Shown here: in pieces, positions 9,001-17,888 of the stretch
Numbering within the stretch: the first letter of the stretch is position 1
Layout: every line of letters begins with the position of its first letter
Source: JAOABV01 sp039801465
Lineage (GTDB): Bacteria; Hydrothermota; Tepidihabitantia; Tepidihabitantales; CAIPLT01
NCBI GenBank assembly: GCA_039801465.1
Contig: JBDRUT010000006.1
Location: 33,518-97,517 of the forward strand
DNA length: 64,000 nucleotides
Reading direction: 5' to 3'
Notes under the pieces: generated by a model
Seen by the model: only the letters and a program-made list of their open reading frames with translations
Databases searched by the model: none
What the model was told of the DNA's origin: nothing
Translations under genes and position numbers: made by a program

Positions 9001-9917
9001 CAAGGAATAAAAGACTCGAAGGTGGAACTGGATTAGTTTTTGTTAGAAAATCAAATGAATTGGGTGAGCCCCACGATTATATCTATTTAATTAAAGGTAG
9101 CAAGACTCGCGAAATGTGGATATACGATATAGAAACCAATACTTGGTCTCTATCACCAGAATCTGTACCGGCAGGACCTTCAGGTAAAGGAGTTCTTTAC
9201 GGAAGCGCTACTGCTACTGATGGATATTATATATATTTATTAAAGGCTAAATACAATGAATTCTTCAGATTTTACACTACAAATAATACCTGGGAAACAA
9301 GACAGAGTCTGCCTTTACCACAAGTAAAAGCAGGTGCATTAACTTATCAATGTGATAATAAACCATATATATATGCATTTAGAGGTGGAAATACTCGAGA
9401 CTTTTTACGCTATGACATTTCATCTAACTCTTGGACGAAAAAAGAAGATATCTGGGTTTCTGCATACAAACCGAAAAAAATTGGAAACGGAGCTGCTCTT
9501 GTTACCGGGAGCGACAACGCAATTTATGCCCTAAAAGGTAATAAGACTCAAGAATTCCTAAAATATGTTCCACCGCCTGTTCCTTCTGAAAAAGACGAAC
9601 CAGTCTATCCGACTTCATCAACTGACCCAGCAATTACTTCATCTCCTTCAGATATTAACCGAACCAAATTTACTGTTCAACCTAATATAATCTCGGCTAA
9701 CAAAATTTCTCTACAATACCAATTAATTAATTTAGCTCCGATCACAGTTAAAATTTATGATATCACCGGCGGTTTAGTTAAAACTAACACTTATGAAGTC
9801 CAGACAAAAACTGGTATTATACCAATCGACATTGCCAATATCTCATCAGGTATCTACTTCTTACAGGTGGAAAGCGACGCAGTAAAAAATATAAATAAAA
9901 TTATAATCTCAAAATAA
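6057..9917 (+). CDS. Large secreted protein: choice-of-anchor-J domain, CARDB-like repeats, Kelch repeats, Por/T9SS sorting domain
   Basis: The 1286-residue protein starts with a signal peptide (MRKSIILLLLVLSYIFAQ). Residues 25-190 look like a choice-of-anchor-J/cleaved-adhesin jellyroll (PTFPPPGWTV, VFIDDI). About six immunoglobulin-like modules of about 110 residues follow (to about residue 870), each opening with a phrase like DVGV..I..P and VIKN.G, as in CARDB domains. From about 880 to 1180 come Kelch-type repeats (YALTGNKANYFYYYDLV, YAVRGNKTNDFYKYDI, YALKGNKTQEFLKY). The last 80 residues (VKIYDITGGLV, ISSGIYFLQV) form a C-terminal sorting domain. I infer a cell-surface or released adhesive protein. 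The start is supported by GGGGAGGG just upstream. A strong terminator follows the stop codon. Confidence 0.85.
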   Translation: MRKSIILLLLVLSYIFAQTMTLKESFSGPTFPPPGWTVYNLDDNSPTIPPNDRSEWQQDGYGPHTQPGCAFCRKTYAGGVGGNPQVPNNDWLVTPRVQPEPGANVLVFYYRGFTRNQKESLEVWVSTSGNTPAAFTDSGYRVDGFRIETWDYTRREVSLASFNNTPIYIAFRYCADNPNRHGVFIDDIGDTTSAPVPPIPFVRIDVGVEEIIRPDTLIAPGELTPQAVIKNYGSREVSFWTRCVIQSYPSGNTIYQESTYIELQSGEAYGMPFPSLILSGGFYYIKFRTLAFGDLNPSNDEKTRIFRVIPPDYKDAAVINVISPTSELQYQNSYLPAASFRNYSGSAVNIPVEMKILKDFGNNNWQEVWKDTATSSLLEPLSNWTFVAKNWIADVGFYKIIALAKLPGDQNPNNDTDTAGALCAQKDVGTFAIFSPGSFMEPTQETIPIAGVKNRSWQQQTFTATFEIGNVYSQTLPVTLGGGDDDVISFPSWIAQPGYYTIKCSTYLTGDQRRDNDVKRSTLFVPYRDVAPIQIVAPADTISPDPFIPRVIIKNNSNYYITTPVQMIIKNPLQQTVYNKTTYVTIFSDGALAMAYFDEWVDIVNMDPGLYNVTVTTLFPYDLVANNNTISKNFYIKSKRQDIAMVSIASPGDSIGPNYPFIPKVVVRNQGNVTLGSFYVITEISYGKTLIWADTSPVSPLRPGQQVYLTCKSCSLRTPGLYFINSQAVIIDDNDTNNQISRDFNVTINERLDVGIHSQIGIIEPKNTRQPGLLPVMAMVHNYGNTQASFRVYMKITGGQLITPYNEMVEVQALDAGSDLIVTFPHFRTDPGYNVYAVTCSTALDGELPQYLGNNVKRNTFIVSPQQTYGWSVLDYIDYPVKDGGALTYVGGGAYSGIYALTGNKANYFYYYDLVENQWHMKAPFPAYRIKPEKYTVGKGAALCNDGVNTIYAVRGNKTNDFYKYDINNNSWTQLESIPLGARNKRLEGGTGLVFVRKSNELGEPHDYIYLIKGSKTREMWIYDIETNTWSLSPESVPAGPSGKGVLYGSATATDGYYIYLLKAKYNEFFRFYTTNNTWETRQSLPLPQVKAGALTYQCDNKPYIYAFRGGNTRDFLRYDISSNSWTKKEDIWVSAYKPKKIGNGAALVTGSDNAIYALKGNKTQEFLKYVPPPVPSEKDEPVYPTSSTDPAITSSPSDINRTKFTVQPNIISANKISLQYQLINLAPITVKIYDITGGLVKTNTYEVQTKTGIIPIDIANISSGIYFLQVESDAVKNINKIIISK

Positions 9918-9948
9918 ATTACAATATCAAATACCCTTTCCCTCTCCC

Positions 9949-9980
9949 ATGGGGCAGTCGAAAGACTGCCCCATTTTTAT
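9949..9980 (+). terminator. Intrinsic terminator
   Basis: Perfect 11-bp stem ATGGGGCAGTC / GACTGCCCCAT with a GAAA loop (9960-9963), followed by TTTTAT. It ends the secreted protein gene, 31 bases after its stop. Confidence 0.92.
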
Positions 9981-10316
9981 ATATTGAAAAGGTTGTATGA
10001 GAAATTTACATGCTCCGTATTGAGATTTCCAAGCTTCTGTACTCACAAGTATAAATTTTTATAACTAACCATGCTAATTACTTTCTGTTATGCACTATAA
10101 GAGAAATCTGCGAAACTCAATTTGGGCTACGGAAAAAATTGAATTTTATTTATTTTTAGTGTTTTGGGGGAGCACTTTTCAAAACTCCCTTGTGTACTAT
10201 AAATTAAGTTGACAACATTAAAATAATTTAATAGAATGATATACTTAGCAATAGTAAATGAGATTATCGCTTCTAATTTACTATTATAAATATTATAAAT
10301 ATACATTTATAATAAT
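9981..10316 (+). other. Spacer before the tRNA-Arg/tadA unit
   Basis: No open frame of interest. It contains the likely tRNA promoter at 10209-10237 and AT-rich sequence with tandem ttataaata-like motifs just before the tRNA. Confidence 0.6.
10209..10237 (+). promoter_or_regulatory. Promoter upstream of tRNA-Arg and tadA
   Basis: TTGACA (10209-10214), 17 bases, TAGAAT (10232-10237). No other promoter-like pair lies between here and the tRNA at 10317, so tRNA and tadA may share a transcript. Confidence 0.55.
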
Positions 10317-10390
10317 GCGCCCGTAGCTCAATTGGATAGAGTGCCGGACTACGAATCCGTAGGTTCCGCGTTCGAATCGCGGCGGGCGCG
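10317..10390 (+). tRNA. tRNA-Arg, anticodon ACG
   Basis: A 74-base cloverleaf: acceptor GCGCCCG pairs with CGGGCGC (10383-10389), D-arm AGCTCAATTGGATAGAGT, anticodon loop CTACGAA, and T-arm with GTTCGAATC. No CCA is encoded. The A at wobble position 34 needs deamination to inosine to read the CGN codons, and the deaminase gene tadA starts 16 bases downstream. Confidence 0.95.
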
Positions 10391-10406
10391 GTAAATTAAT
10401 TGTGAA

Positions 10407-10910
10407 ATGAATCATGAACATTGGATGCGTGAAGCGCTGATTGAGGCTCAGAAAGCATTTGATGCTAACGAAGTCCCCATCGGTTCAATCATCGTTAAAG
10501 ATAATCGAATTATTGGTCGTGGCTATAATAAAACCGAAAGTTTAAATGACCCAACTGCTCATGCAGAAATTATTGCAATCTCAGCAGCATCTAATTATCT
10601 TAACTCTTGGCGATTAACCAATGCCACCGTCTATGTCACTTTAGAACCTTGCTTAATGTGCACTGGTGCCTTAATTTTGGCGCGGATCGAAAGATTGGTC
10701 TTCGGTGCTTATGATAAGAAATTTGGTGCTTGCGGTTCATTATATAACATTCCTCAAGATAATCTGTTTAACCATAGTTTTGAAGTTATTCCTAATATTT
10801 TATCTCAAGAAAGCAAAGCGCTATTAAAAGAGTTTTTTAGAAAACAAAGACTAATCAAAAAAACTCACAAACCCCATCTCAAAACCCACGGAGGTTATCT
10901 TATCCGATAA
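10407..10910 (+). CDS. tadA: tRNA-specific adenosine deaminase
   Basis: TadA converts A34 to inosine in tRNA-Arg(ACG). The 167-residue protein has the full zinc-dependent deaminase core: HAEIIAI at about residue 52 (His ligand and catalytic Glu) and PCLMCTGAL at about residue 82 (two Cys ligands). The N-terminal EVPIGSIIVKDN and the C-terminal FFRKQR helix are typical of bacterial TadA rather than guanine or cytosine deaminases. It begins 16 bases after the tRNA-Arg(ACG) gene, its own substrate. No strong Shine-Dalgarno is visible (the tRNA 3' end is close), so translation may rely on the processed transcript. Confidence 0.96.
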   Translation: MNHEHWMREALIEAQKAFDANEVPIGSIIVKDNRIIGRGYNKTESLNDPTAHAEIIAISAASNYLNSWRLTNATVYVTLEPCLMCTGALILARIERLVFGAYDKKFGACGSLYNIPQDNLFNHSFEVIPNILSQESKALLKEFFRKQRLIKKTHKPHLKTHGGYLIR

Positions 10911-10974
10911 CAATTAAAAGTATTGATGTCAATTGCCATTTTATGTATTATAATAAAATATAGATAAGAATATC

Positions 10975-11058
10975 GGAGAGATGGCCGAGTGGACGAAGGC
11001 GCATGACTCGAAATCATGTGGGCCAAAAGCCCCGGGGGTTCGAATCCCTCTCTCTCCG
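10975..11058 (+). tRNA. tRNA-Ser, anticodon CGA
   Basis: An 84-base class II tRNA: acceptor GGAGAGA / TCTCTCC, D-arm beginning TGGCCGAGTGG, anticodon loop with CGA inside GACTCGAAATC, a long variable arm (GGGCCAAAAGCCCC region) and T-arm GTTCGAATC. A TATAAT box at 10949-10954 lies shortly upstream. No CCA is encoded. Confidence 0.95.
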
Positions 11059-11132
11059 CTTAAAAATAATATCATTTTACTATAAATAAAGCAGATGCTT
11101 TTGAAATAAAAAATATAAAACATTAAAATAAG

Positions 11133-14100
11133 ATGAAAACATATATCAAAACAATTATTTTTATGTTAATAATAAATTGTCTTGCGACTTTTAATCCAAC
11201 TGGTTCTCTATTTGCTGATAAAATTGCTTTAGTCAAATCACAACGCCAGCCAATTGCTAATCAAGGAACAACTATTAACAAGCTAATTAGAAGAGATGTT
11301 CATTATAAAGATAACACAATACGAAACCAAGTGATTCTTGACCGAATTCGCACCGCAACTAAACAAAATCGCACTGATACCGTAAAAGTATTGGCATTAC
11401 GAGTTGAGTTTGTTGAAGATAATACACCACTAACAACCGGAAACGGTAAAATGGATTTAGCCGGGTTTTTAACTCCTGCTGATGGACTTTTTTATGACCC
11501 ACCTCATACCAAACGATACTTCGAACGATTGATGCAAGGGCTACAAAATTATTATTATCTAAACTCGCTCGGTCATCTTTATGTTGATTATGCGGTATAC
11601 CCGCGTGGTGTATTTGAATGCTATCAATTACCCCATCCAATGATGTATTATGGTGATACGACCAGTATTGAAGGAATTGAAACTGGTTTATGTCGCTTAA
11701 TGTATGACGCCTTAAGAATCGCTGACCAAGACCCAAATTTAGATTTTTCCTTATATGATTTTGTGATTATTTTTCATGCCGGTTCTGGATTACAAAGCGA
11801 CTTAAGAGGCGATAGTCCATTTGATTTACTTGCTGGGACGATTCCATCATCTGCTTTACAAGCATATTTAGGTATTCCTTATATTACGGTCGATAATGGT
11901 CATCGAATTTATCAAGCAACAATTATGCCGGAAATGATGCGCCAAGATACGATGTATGATGGTCAAATTAATTTACTGGGAATGACCGGACTTTTAGGCA
12001 CATTATGTCATGAGTTCGTCCATTTACTTGGTGGTTATGACCTTTATGATGTGACAGGTTATTCAATGGGTGTTGGTGCTTGGTCATTAATGGGTTTTGG
12101 TGCATGGCTCGGTGATTGGGGTATTGGCGCACCACCAGGTGTAATTCCGAGTATGCTCGATGCGTTTCATAAAATTCACCTTTTTGGACTTGAACCGGTT
12201 GTGATAAATATGCCTAAAGAAAGCATTCCGCTCTTTGCCTCAACAATGGATACAACGAGATTTGGTATCCGAGGCGATTCCTCTTCGCCGATTATTATAA
12301 AGATTCCAATTTCTCAAACTGAATATTTTCTGATTGAAAATCGTCAAACTGATGTTAAAAGAAAAGATACGATTGTGGTTGATACAGAAGATGGTATTGT
12401 CATCTGGGTTGAAGATGGCGAATACGATTTCTTTTTACCAGGTTCAGGAATCTTAATTTGGCATATTGACGAACAAGTCATTGCCGATTTTGGCGAATAT
12501 AATGCAATAAACATCTTTCCTAATCATAAAGGTGTTGATTTAGAAGAAGGTGATGGCATTCAAGATTTTGACGGCTGGAGTCAATATGCTGGTTTTGATT
12601 ATCAAATTTATGGTTCAAAATATGACCCATTTTTTCTTGGTGGTTTCAATTCACAATTTACTCCGAACACAACTCCAAATTCTGATGGCTATTATGGAAA
12701 AACTCATATTGCTGTGCGTGTTCTGAGTCCACCAGATACCACGATGTTAATAAGTGTGAATTTCCAATTATTCCAAAAGGGATTTCCCAAGGACCTGTCA
12801 AGAAATAGTAAAATGTTATCTGCCGGTTGTGCAGACTTAGACCAAGATGGTGATTGGGAAGTAATTGTTGCCGACAGTGCTGGTGGTATCTTTACCTGGC
12901 AAAGTGACGGTTCTTCGCATACTACGCTTACCAGTGGAAGTTTTGCTCAACTGCCATCGCCAATGGTTTCTGCACCGGCAATTGGTGATGTCTGCGATGA
13001 CAATAAACTTGAACTGGTCTGTGTTGATGAAAACGGCTCAATCTATATTTATCCGTATGATGGCATTAGATGGCGCACAAGAATTATTACTAATGAGCGC
13101 ATACTGTCTTCACCCGTTTTAGTTGATTTAGATGGAAATGGCAAAAAAGAGATAATCATCGGAACAACTAATATGAATTTACACATCTACAATGGCGATG
13201 GCACTCCATATCCCAATTTCCCTAAATTTTTAGGTTCAGAAATTCGTTCTGCAGTTGCAGTCACTGATACCGTCAATCCTCAGATTGTGATCCTGGGAAG
13301 TGATAATAGATTATTTTTAATTAATCCTGATGGCACAATTGCATCAGGTTTTCCGATTTCACTTTCATTAAGTCCATTATACAATCTAACTCCACCGGTA
13401 GTTGGTGATGTTGACCGCGATGGCGTAAAAGAAATTATTGCAATTGCAACTGGTGAAACTAACTGTCGAATCTTTGTCATTGACTTAAATGGTAAAATAA
13501 AATATTCCAGTTCAGAAATAATACAAAGACCAGTCCTTTCTGCACCATCATTGGCTGATATTGACAACGACGGCTTTTTGGAAATTGTAGTTGCTGGAAA
13601 GAATAAAATCTACGCATTCAATTACAATGGCATATTACAAACCAATTATCCATTTTCTCAAGATTCTATAGTGATGGTAACTCAACTGCTTGATGGTTGG
13701 CTTGTAACCTTTGAAATCCCGTTTATCTTCAACTCCTCAACCATTCCAGTTGATATTAACAATGACGGATATTTAGATATCATTATCGGCTCTCCCCAAT
13801 ATGGCATATTAGGATTTGATGGCAGAAATGGTAATTTGCTCAGTTTATTTCCAGTTGCAACTGTCGGTTCAGTAAGTGCAACTCCTTTAGTCTTTGATTT
13901 TGACAATGATGGAGATTTAGAAATTGCAGTCGGTTCAGATGCTGGGATATTCTATGTCTGGGATTTTCCAACAGCCACACAGGAGATTGTTTGGGGACAA
14001 TATCTTAAAGACCCATCGCACACTGGACTTTATTTAGGTCTCCCCTATCTTCCAACACCACCAGAAATAATCGTGAAAAACTTTTATGCCTATCCTAATC

Positions 14101-14345
14101 CAGCCGATAAAGAAATAAATATTCGTTATTATCTTGGTCCAAATCCGCGAAAAGCAAAAATTTCCCTTCTTGATATTAGAGGAAAATCAAAATCTCAATA
14201 TAATGGTAGTATTTATCCTTTAACAGACAATGAAATAAAACTGAACCTAGAAGGAATTCCCAGTGGAATTTACTTATTACGATTAGAAGTTGAATCCGAG
14301 CAGAAAAAAGAAATCAAGTTCTATAAATTCGCAGTGGTAAAATAG
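11133..14345 (+). CDS. Secreted M6-family-like metalloprotease with FG-GAP/VCBS repeats and sorting domain
   Basis: The 1070-residue protein has an N-terminal hydrophobic export signal, then an M6 (immune-inhibitor-A-like) peptidase region. The zinc site is GTLCHEFVHLLGGYDLYD near residue 290, with HEFVH fitting HExxH and a downstream GAWSLMGFGAW Met-turn-like segment. From about residue 555 to 945 there are seven calcium-type FG-GAP/VCBS loops (such as DLDQDGDWEVIV, DIDNDGFLEIVVAG, DFDNDGDLEIAVG), expected to form a beta-propeller. The end (YPNPADKEINIRYY and IPSGIYLLRLEV) is a Por/T9SS C-terminal sorting domain. It is probably a secreted or surface protease that digests proteins or peptides outside the cell. 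A second secreted protein gene follows after 17 bases, so they are likely co-transcribed. Confidence 0.88.
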   Translation: MKTYIKTIIFMLIINCLATFNPTGSLFADKIALVKSQRQPIANQGTTINKLIRRDVHYKDNTIRNQVILDRIRTATKQNRTDTVKVLALRVEFVEDNTPLTTGNGKMDLAGFLTPADGLFYDPPHTKRYFERLMQGLQNYYYLNSLGHLYVDYAVYPRGVFECYQLPHPMMYYGDTTSIEGIETGLCRLMYDALRIADQDPNLDFSLYDFVIIFHAGSGLQSDLRGDSPFDLLAGTIPSSALQAYLGIPYITVDNGHRIYQATIMPEMMRQDTMYDGQINLLGMTGLLGTLCHEFVHLLGGYDLYDVTGYSMGVGAWSLMGFGAWLGDWGIGAPPGVIPSMLDAFHKIHLFGLEPVVINMPKESIPLFASTMDTTRFGIRGDSSSPIIIKIPISQTEYFLIENRQTDVKRKDTIVVDTEDGIVIWVEDGEYDFFLPGSGILIWHIDEQVIADFGEYNAINIFPNHKGVDLEEGDGIQDFDGWSQYAGFDYQIYGSKYDPFFLGGFNSQFTPNTTPNSDGYYGKTHIAVRVLSPPDTTMLISVNFQLFQKGFPKDLSRNSKMLSAGCADLDQDGDWEVIVADSAGGIFTWQSDGSSHTTLTSGSFAQLPSPMVSAPAIGDVCDDNKLELVCVDENGSIYIYPYDGIRWRTRIITNERILSSPVLVDLDGNGKKEIIIGTTNMNLHIYNGDGTPYPNFPKFLGSEIRSAVAVTDTVNPQIVILGSDNRLFLINPDGTIASGFPISLSLSPLYNLTPPVVGDVDRDGVKEIIAIATGETNCRIFVIDLNGKIKYSSSEIIQRPVLSAPSLADIDNDGFLEIVVAGKNKIYAFNYNGILQTNYPFSQDSIVMVTQLLDGWLVTFEIPFIFNSSTIPVDINNDGYLDIIIGSPQYGILGFDGRNGNLLSLFPVATVGSVSATPLVFDFDNDGDLEIAVGSDAGIFYVWDFPTATQEIVWGQYLKDPSHTGLYLGLPYLPTPPEIIVKNFYAYPNPADKEINIRYYLGPNPRKAKISLLDIRGKSKSQYNGSIYPLTDNEIKLNLEGIPSGIYLLRLEVESEQKKEIKFYKFAVVK

Positions 14346-14362
14346 TTAACGAAAAACTATAA

Positions 14363-17044
14363 ATGAAAAACCGAAAATCAAAGATACATAAAATTATCTT
14401 TCCTTCTTTTTATTGTTCACCTTCTAAAGGTCCACAGTTCAAAGTTTATTTTATATGTGGTATTTTATGTTTAATTTTTAATATTTCATTGGGAATTATT
14501 AGAGATGATATTTTATTGAACGATGACAATTATGGTGGTTGTCGCCAAGAAGAACCCGCGATTGCTAGCAATAATACTAATTCCGGTGTTATCTGTTGGA
14601 CTGATTTTCGTGACGGTAATGCAGATATTTATGTTCAAAGAATTGATTCATTTGGCAATCCTATTGACGCGAATTTTCGGGCTAATACTGATGCTGGAAT
14701 AAAATGGCAAGGCACACCTTCAGTCGCAATGCACGCTTCTGGCGATTTTGCTATTGTTTGGGAAGACCGGCGCAATTGTAATTCTGATGTCTATTGCCAA
14801 AAATTCAATGCTCAAGGAATTCCTATTGATACCAATTTCCGAGTTAACGACGATATCGGAACAACTGACCAAAGAAATGCTGATATAATTATCCAGCCGA
14901 ATCAGAATATTGTTGTTGTCTGGGATGATTGGCGTAATGATTGGGGTGATATTTATGGTCAAATCTTCAATGCCCAACTTCATCCAATTGGAATCAACTT
15001 CCGAATTAATAATGATAATTTTGGTAATACTCAATATGCACCATCAATTGCTCAAGATAGTTTAGGTAATTTTATCGTCACTTGGATGGATAGCAGAAAT
15101 GGCCATTGGGATATCTATGCTCAGAGATTTAATAGTCAAGGTATTCCTATAGGAAATAATTTTCGCGTTAATGACGATCTTACTACTACTGACCAATATT
15201 CACCGCAATTAGCCTGCTTTAGTAATGGCCAATTTGCTCTTGTTTGGGAAGATTCGAGAACAGGAAATAACGATATTTACTTACAAAGATTTGATGCTTT
15301 TGGTAATCGCATTGGCTCAAATATGCGTGTTAATGATGATCTTGGAAACGCGGTTCAAATGTTACCTGATATTGCGTTTGACCGATTCGGAAATTTTATT
15401 ATAACTTGGACAGATAACCGAAACGGAAACTTTGATATTTTTGCGCAAAGATACGACTCTCTCGGTTTAACCATCGGACAAAATTTCCAGGTCAATGACG
15501 ACTCTTCTAATCAAGACCAAGCCGGGTCTTGTATTGCCATCAATAGTCAAAATGAATTTATTATTGTCTGGTCTGATAAACGAGAAATGAATACTGATAT
15601 TTACTACCAGAAGTATAATCATCTCGGTAATATAATTGGACAGAATATTCGGCTTAATGATGATAATGCCAGTTCGCATCAACGGTGTTCTTGGATATGT
15701 CAAACCGGTGCAGGTAATTATATCGTTACTTGGGAAGATGAACGAAATACTAGTACTGATATTTATGCGGTTAGACTAGATTCATTGGGTAATATTTTAT
15801 GTCCTAATTTTAAGGTAAATGATGACTTTACAAATCAAGACCAATTTTATGCATCAGTTACGGCTAATTTTGATGGCGATTTTACTATCGCTTGGACTGA
15901 TGGTCGAAATGGCAATTTTGATATTTATGCTCAAAAGTATTCAAGAACCGGTGTTTCCGTAGGCAATAATTATCAGGTCAATGATGACAACTCAAACCAG
16001 ACTCAATGGTATCCTGTGCTCGCCAGTGATAGTATTGGCAACATAATAATTGTTTGGATTGATTATCGCAACAATAATCCTGATATCTATGGTCAACTCT
16101 ATGATTATCTCGGTAACCCACTGGGAAATAATTTCATTATCAACGAATCATCGGAAGCCACTCAACTCTATCCATTTGTTGCCCGCAGTCTATCCGGTAC
16201 ATTTATTGTCGCTTGGATGGATAACCGCAACTCCAATTTTGATATTTATGCTCAGAGATTCGATAATTTAGGAAATGCGATTGGTTCTAATTTTAAAGTC
16301 AATGACGATATTGGTACCGCATTTCAAGGTTATCCTGCAGTTGCAATAAATTCTACAGGTGATTTTATTATTGTTTGGGAAGATAAACGAAACGGGAATA
16401 CTGATATTTATCTGCAAAGATTTAATAATAATGGAATACCAATGGAATCTAATATCAAAGTTAATAATAATAACTTAACAGAACAATATTCGCCAACAGT
16501 CTCTTATAGTGAAGATGGTAAATTTGTTGTAGTCTGGTGTGGTTTGCGTAACAACAATGACTTGGATATTTTTAGCCAAGCATATTCGGATAATGGAATG
16601 CTTATTGCAAACAATCGTCAAATCAACAACCCTGATTTATTTTCCGGTAATAATCAATGGCTCATTGGCCAAAGTGTGGTTGCAAATTCTCGCAGAATAA
16701 ACTTTGCTTGGACTGATAATCGTCGTCATCAAGGCTGGGATATATACTCTAAAATTGTTGATTGGAATTTCTTTACCGGGATTTCCGATAATGTAAATAA
16801 TAATCATTATATTTTAAATCGGATTAAAATATTCCCTAATCCCAGTAATGGTAAAATCTTTATCAACCACGAACGATCGATTACCAATCTCCGAATATTT
16901 AATAGTATTGGTCAACAAGTTAAAAATATCAAGTTTAGTAATTCAAGTATGCTTGACTTTTCAGAATTAAACACTGGTATCTATTTCATTCAATATGAAA
17001 CAAAACAAAAATCTATGACCGAAAAAATAGTAATAACAAAATGA
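14363..17044 (+). CDS. Secreted protein with 14 tandem ~54-residue W-x-D-x-R repeats and sorting domain
   Basis: The 893-residue protein has a hydrophobic export segment around residues 28-48. Fourteen repeats follow, with the consensus N(F)xVNDD...DQ.P..A....G.F.I.W.D.RNGN.DIY.QR.D..G..IG. Each has one W-[TEMDSI]-D-x-R core (WTDFRDG, WEDRRNC, WMDSRNG and so on). The repeat length and beta-rich pattern suggest one or two beta-propellers. I do not recognise a named family. The last 80 residues (KIFPNPSNGKIFI, LRIFNSIGQQVKN, LNTGIYFIQYE) are a Por/T9SS sorting domain. It follows the metalloprotease gene by 17 bases and is probably in the same operon. The function is unknown; surface binding is a guess. 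Confidence 0.8.
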   Translation: MKNRKSKIHKIIFPSFYCSPSKGPQFKVYFICGILCLIFNISLGIIRDDILLNDDNYGGCRQEEPAIASNNTNSGVICWTDFRDGNADIYVQRIDSFGNPIDANFRANTDAGIKWQGTPSVAMHASGDFAIVWEDRRNCNSDVYCQKFNAQGIPIDTNFRVNDDIGTTDQRNADIIIQPNQNIVVVWDDWRNDWGDIYGQIFNAQLHPIGINFRINNDNFGNTQYAPSIAQDSLGNFIVTWMDSRNGHWDIYAQRFNSQGIPIGNNFRVNDDLTTTDQYSPQLACFSNGQFALVWEDSRTGNNDIYLQRFDAFGNRIGSNMRVNDDLGNAVQMLPDIAFDRFGNFIITWTDNRNGNFDIFAQRYDSLGLTIGQNFQVNDDSSNQDQAGSCIAINSQNEFIIVWSDKREMNTDIYYQKYNHLGNIIGQNIRLNDDNASSHQRCSWICQTGAGNYIVTWEDERNTSTDIYAVRLDSLGNILCPNFKVNDDFTNQDQFYASVTANFDGDFTIAWTDGRNGNFDIYAQKYSRTGVSVGNNYQVNDDNSNQTQWYPVLASDSIGNIIIVWIDYRNNNPDIYGQLYDYLGNPLGNNFIINESSEATQLYPFVARSLSGTFIVAWMDNRNSNFDIYAQRFDNLGNAIGSNFKVNDDIGTAFQGYPAVAINSTGDFIIVWEDKRNGNTDIYLQRFNNNGIPMESNIKVNNNNLTEQYSPTVSYSEDGKFVVVWCGLRNNNDLDIFSQAYSDNGMLIANNRQINNPDLFSGNNQWLIGQSVVANSRRINFAWTDNRRHQGWDIYSKIVDWNFFTGISDNVNNNHYILNRIKIFPNPSNGKIFINHERSITNLRIFNSIGQQVKNIKFSNSSMLDFSELNTGIYFIQYETKQKSMTEKIVITK

Positions 17045-17096
17045 AAATATTTGACAGACTATATCAAAATTTTGCATATTATCTAAGGAGAAAAAA

Positions 17097-17783
17097 ATGA
17101 TTAGATTCAAAACCAGATTTATTTTAACATTGCTCATTTTAACTCTATTATCCAATACCATATTCGCATCAAATGATTCAATCGGACAGAGTAGGGCTTC
17201 CGATAACATAAAGAAAAAAGCAATTTGGGCGTCAGCATTAGTTCCTGGTTGGGGTCAAAGTATGCTTAGAAACAATACTAAAAGCGAAATTATGCTTTGG
17301 ACTGATGCTGGCATTTGGCTATTTTATACAGGATTTTCTTGGTATGGAACATCGCTCAATCAAGATGCAAAACTCTTTGCTGGTGTTCACGCTAATGCTA
17401 ATACTAAGATTAAGTCCAACAAATACTATCGTGCTTTAGAAAAGTATGATAATACAGAAGAGTATAATAATGATATTCGGCGTGAAGCCCGAGAACTTTA
17501 TCCTGACGACACCTTAGCCCAAAAGAACTATCTATTAAAATACGGATATTTTGGTGACTCGATTTGGGATTGGCGTTCTGATTCTTTACGCTATGTTTAT
17601 TGGGAAAAGCGAAAATCTGCTCGTACTGCACTTACTCGTGCTGGATTTTTCTTAGCCGGTGCTTTACTTAATAGAATCGTCAGTGTGATTGATTGTGCCT
17701 TCTTTACTGTGGATAAAAGAAATACACTGGGCATTGCACCAAATTCTAACCACACTGGAATCGGTCTGGTTTATCGTTTCTAA
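17097..17783 (+). CDS. DUF5683-like envelope protein
   Basis: The 228-residue protein has a signal peptide (residues 1-24) and then WASALVPGWGQSMLRNN. The ALxPGWGQ turn flanked by hydrophobic segments is the hallmark of DUF5683 and similar small envelope proteins. A second hydrophobic stretch (TRAGFFLAGALLNRIVSVID) lies near the C-terminus, with a charged middle between them. The function is not known. AAGGAG precedes the ATG at the right distance. The gene comes 52 bases after the repeat protein and may be part of the same secretion-related operon. Confidence 0.7.
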   Translation: MIRFKTRFILTLLILTLLSNTIFASNDSIGQSRASDNIKKKAIWASALVPGWGQSMLRNNTKSEIMLWTDAGIWLFYTGFSWYGTSLNQDAKLFAGVHANANTKIKSNKYYRALEKYDNTEEYNNDIRREARELYPDDTLAQKNYLLKYGYFGDSIWDWRSDSLRYVYWEKRKSARTALTRAGFFLAGALLNRIVSVIDCAFFTVDKRNTLGIAPNSNHTGIGLVYRF

Positions 17784-17810
17784 TAAAGATAATATTGTGT
17801 TTTAGTTTTG

Positions 17811-17888
17811 AGAAGACCATATGACTAATAATTTAATATTGTCTCTAAGCATCGAAGAGATTAAGACTAAATGACCAATAATCTAATC
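17811..17888 (+). repeat. Duplicated start of nadB with a 17-codon decoy ORF
   Basis: The first codons of nadB (ATGACCAATAATCTAAT at 17871) are copied 50 bases upstream as ATGACTAATAATTTAAT at 17821, each preceded by a gag-a..aagac-like stretch. The upstream copy opens a frame MTNNLILSLSIEEIKTK whose TGA overlaps the nadB ATG (ATGA, 17871-17874), so the decoy could couple translation into nadB. Confidence 0.75.
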
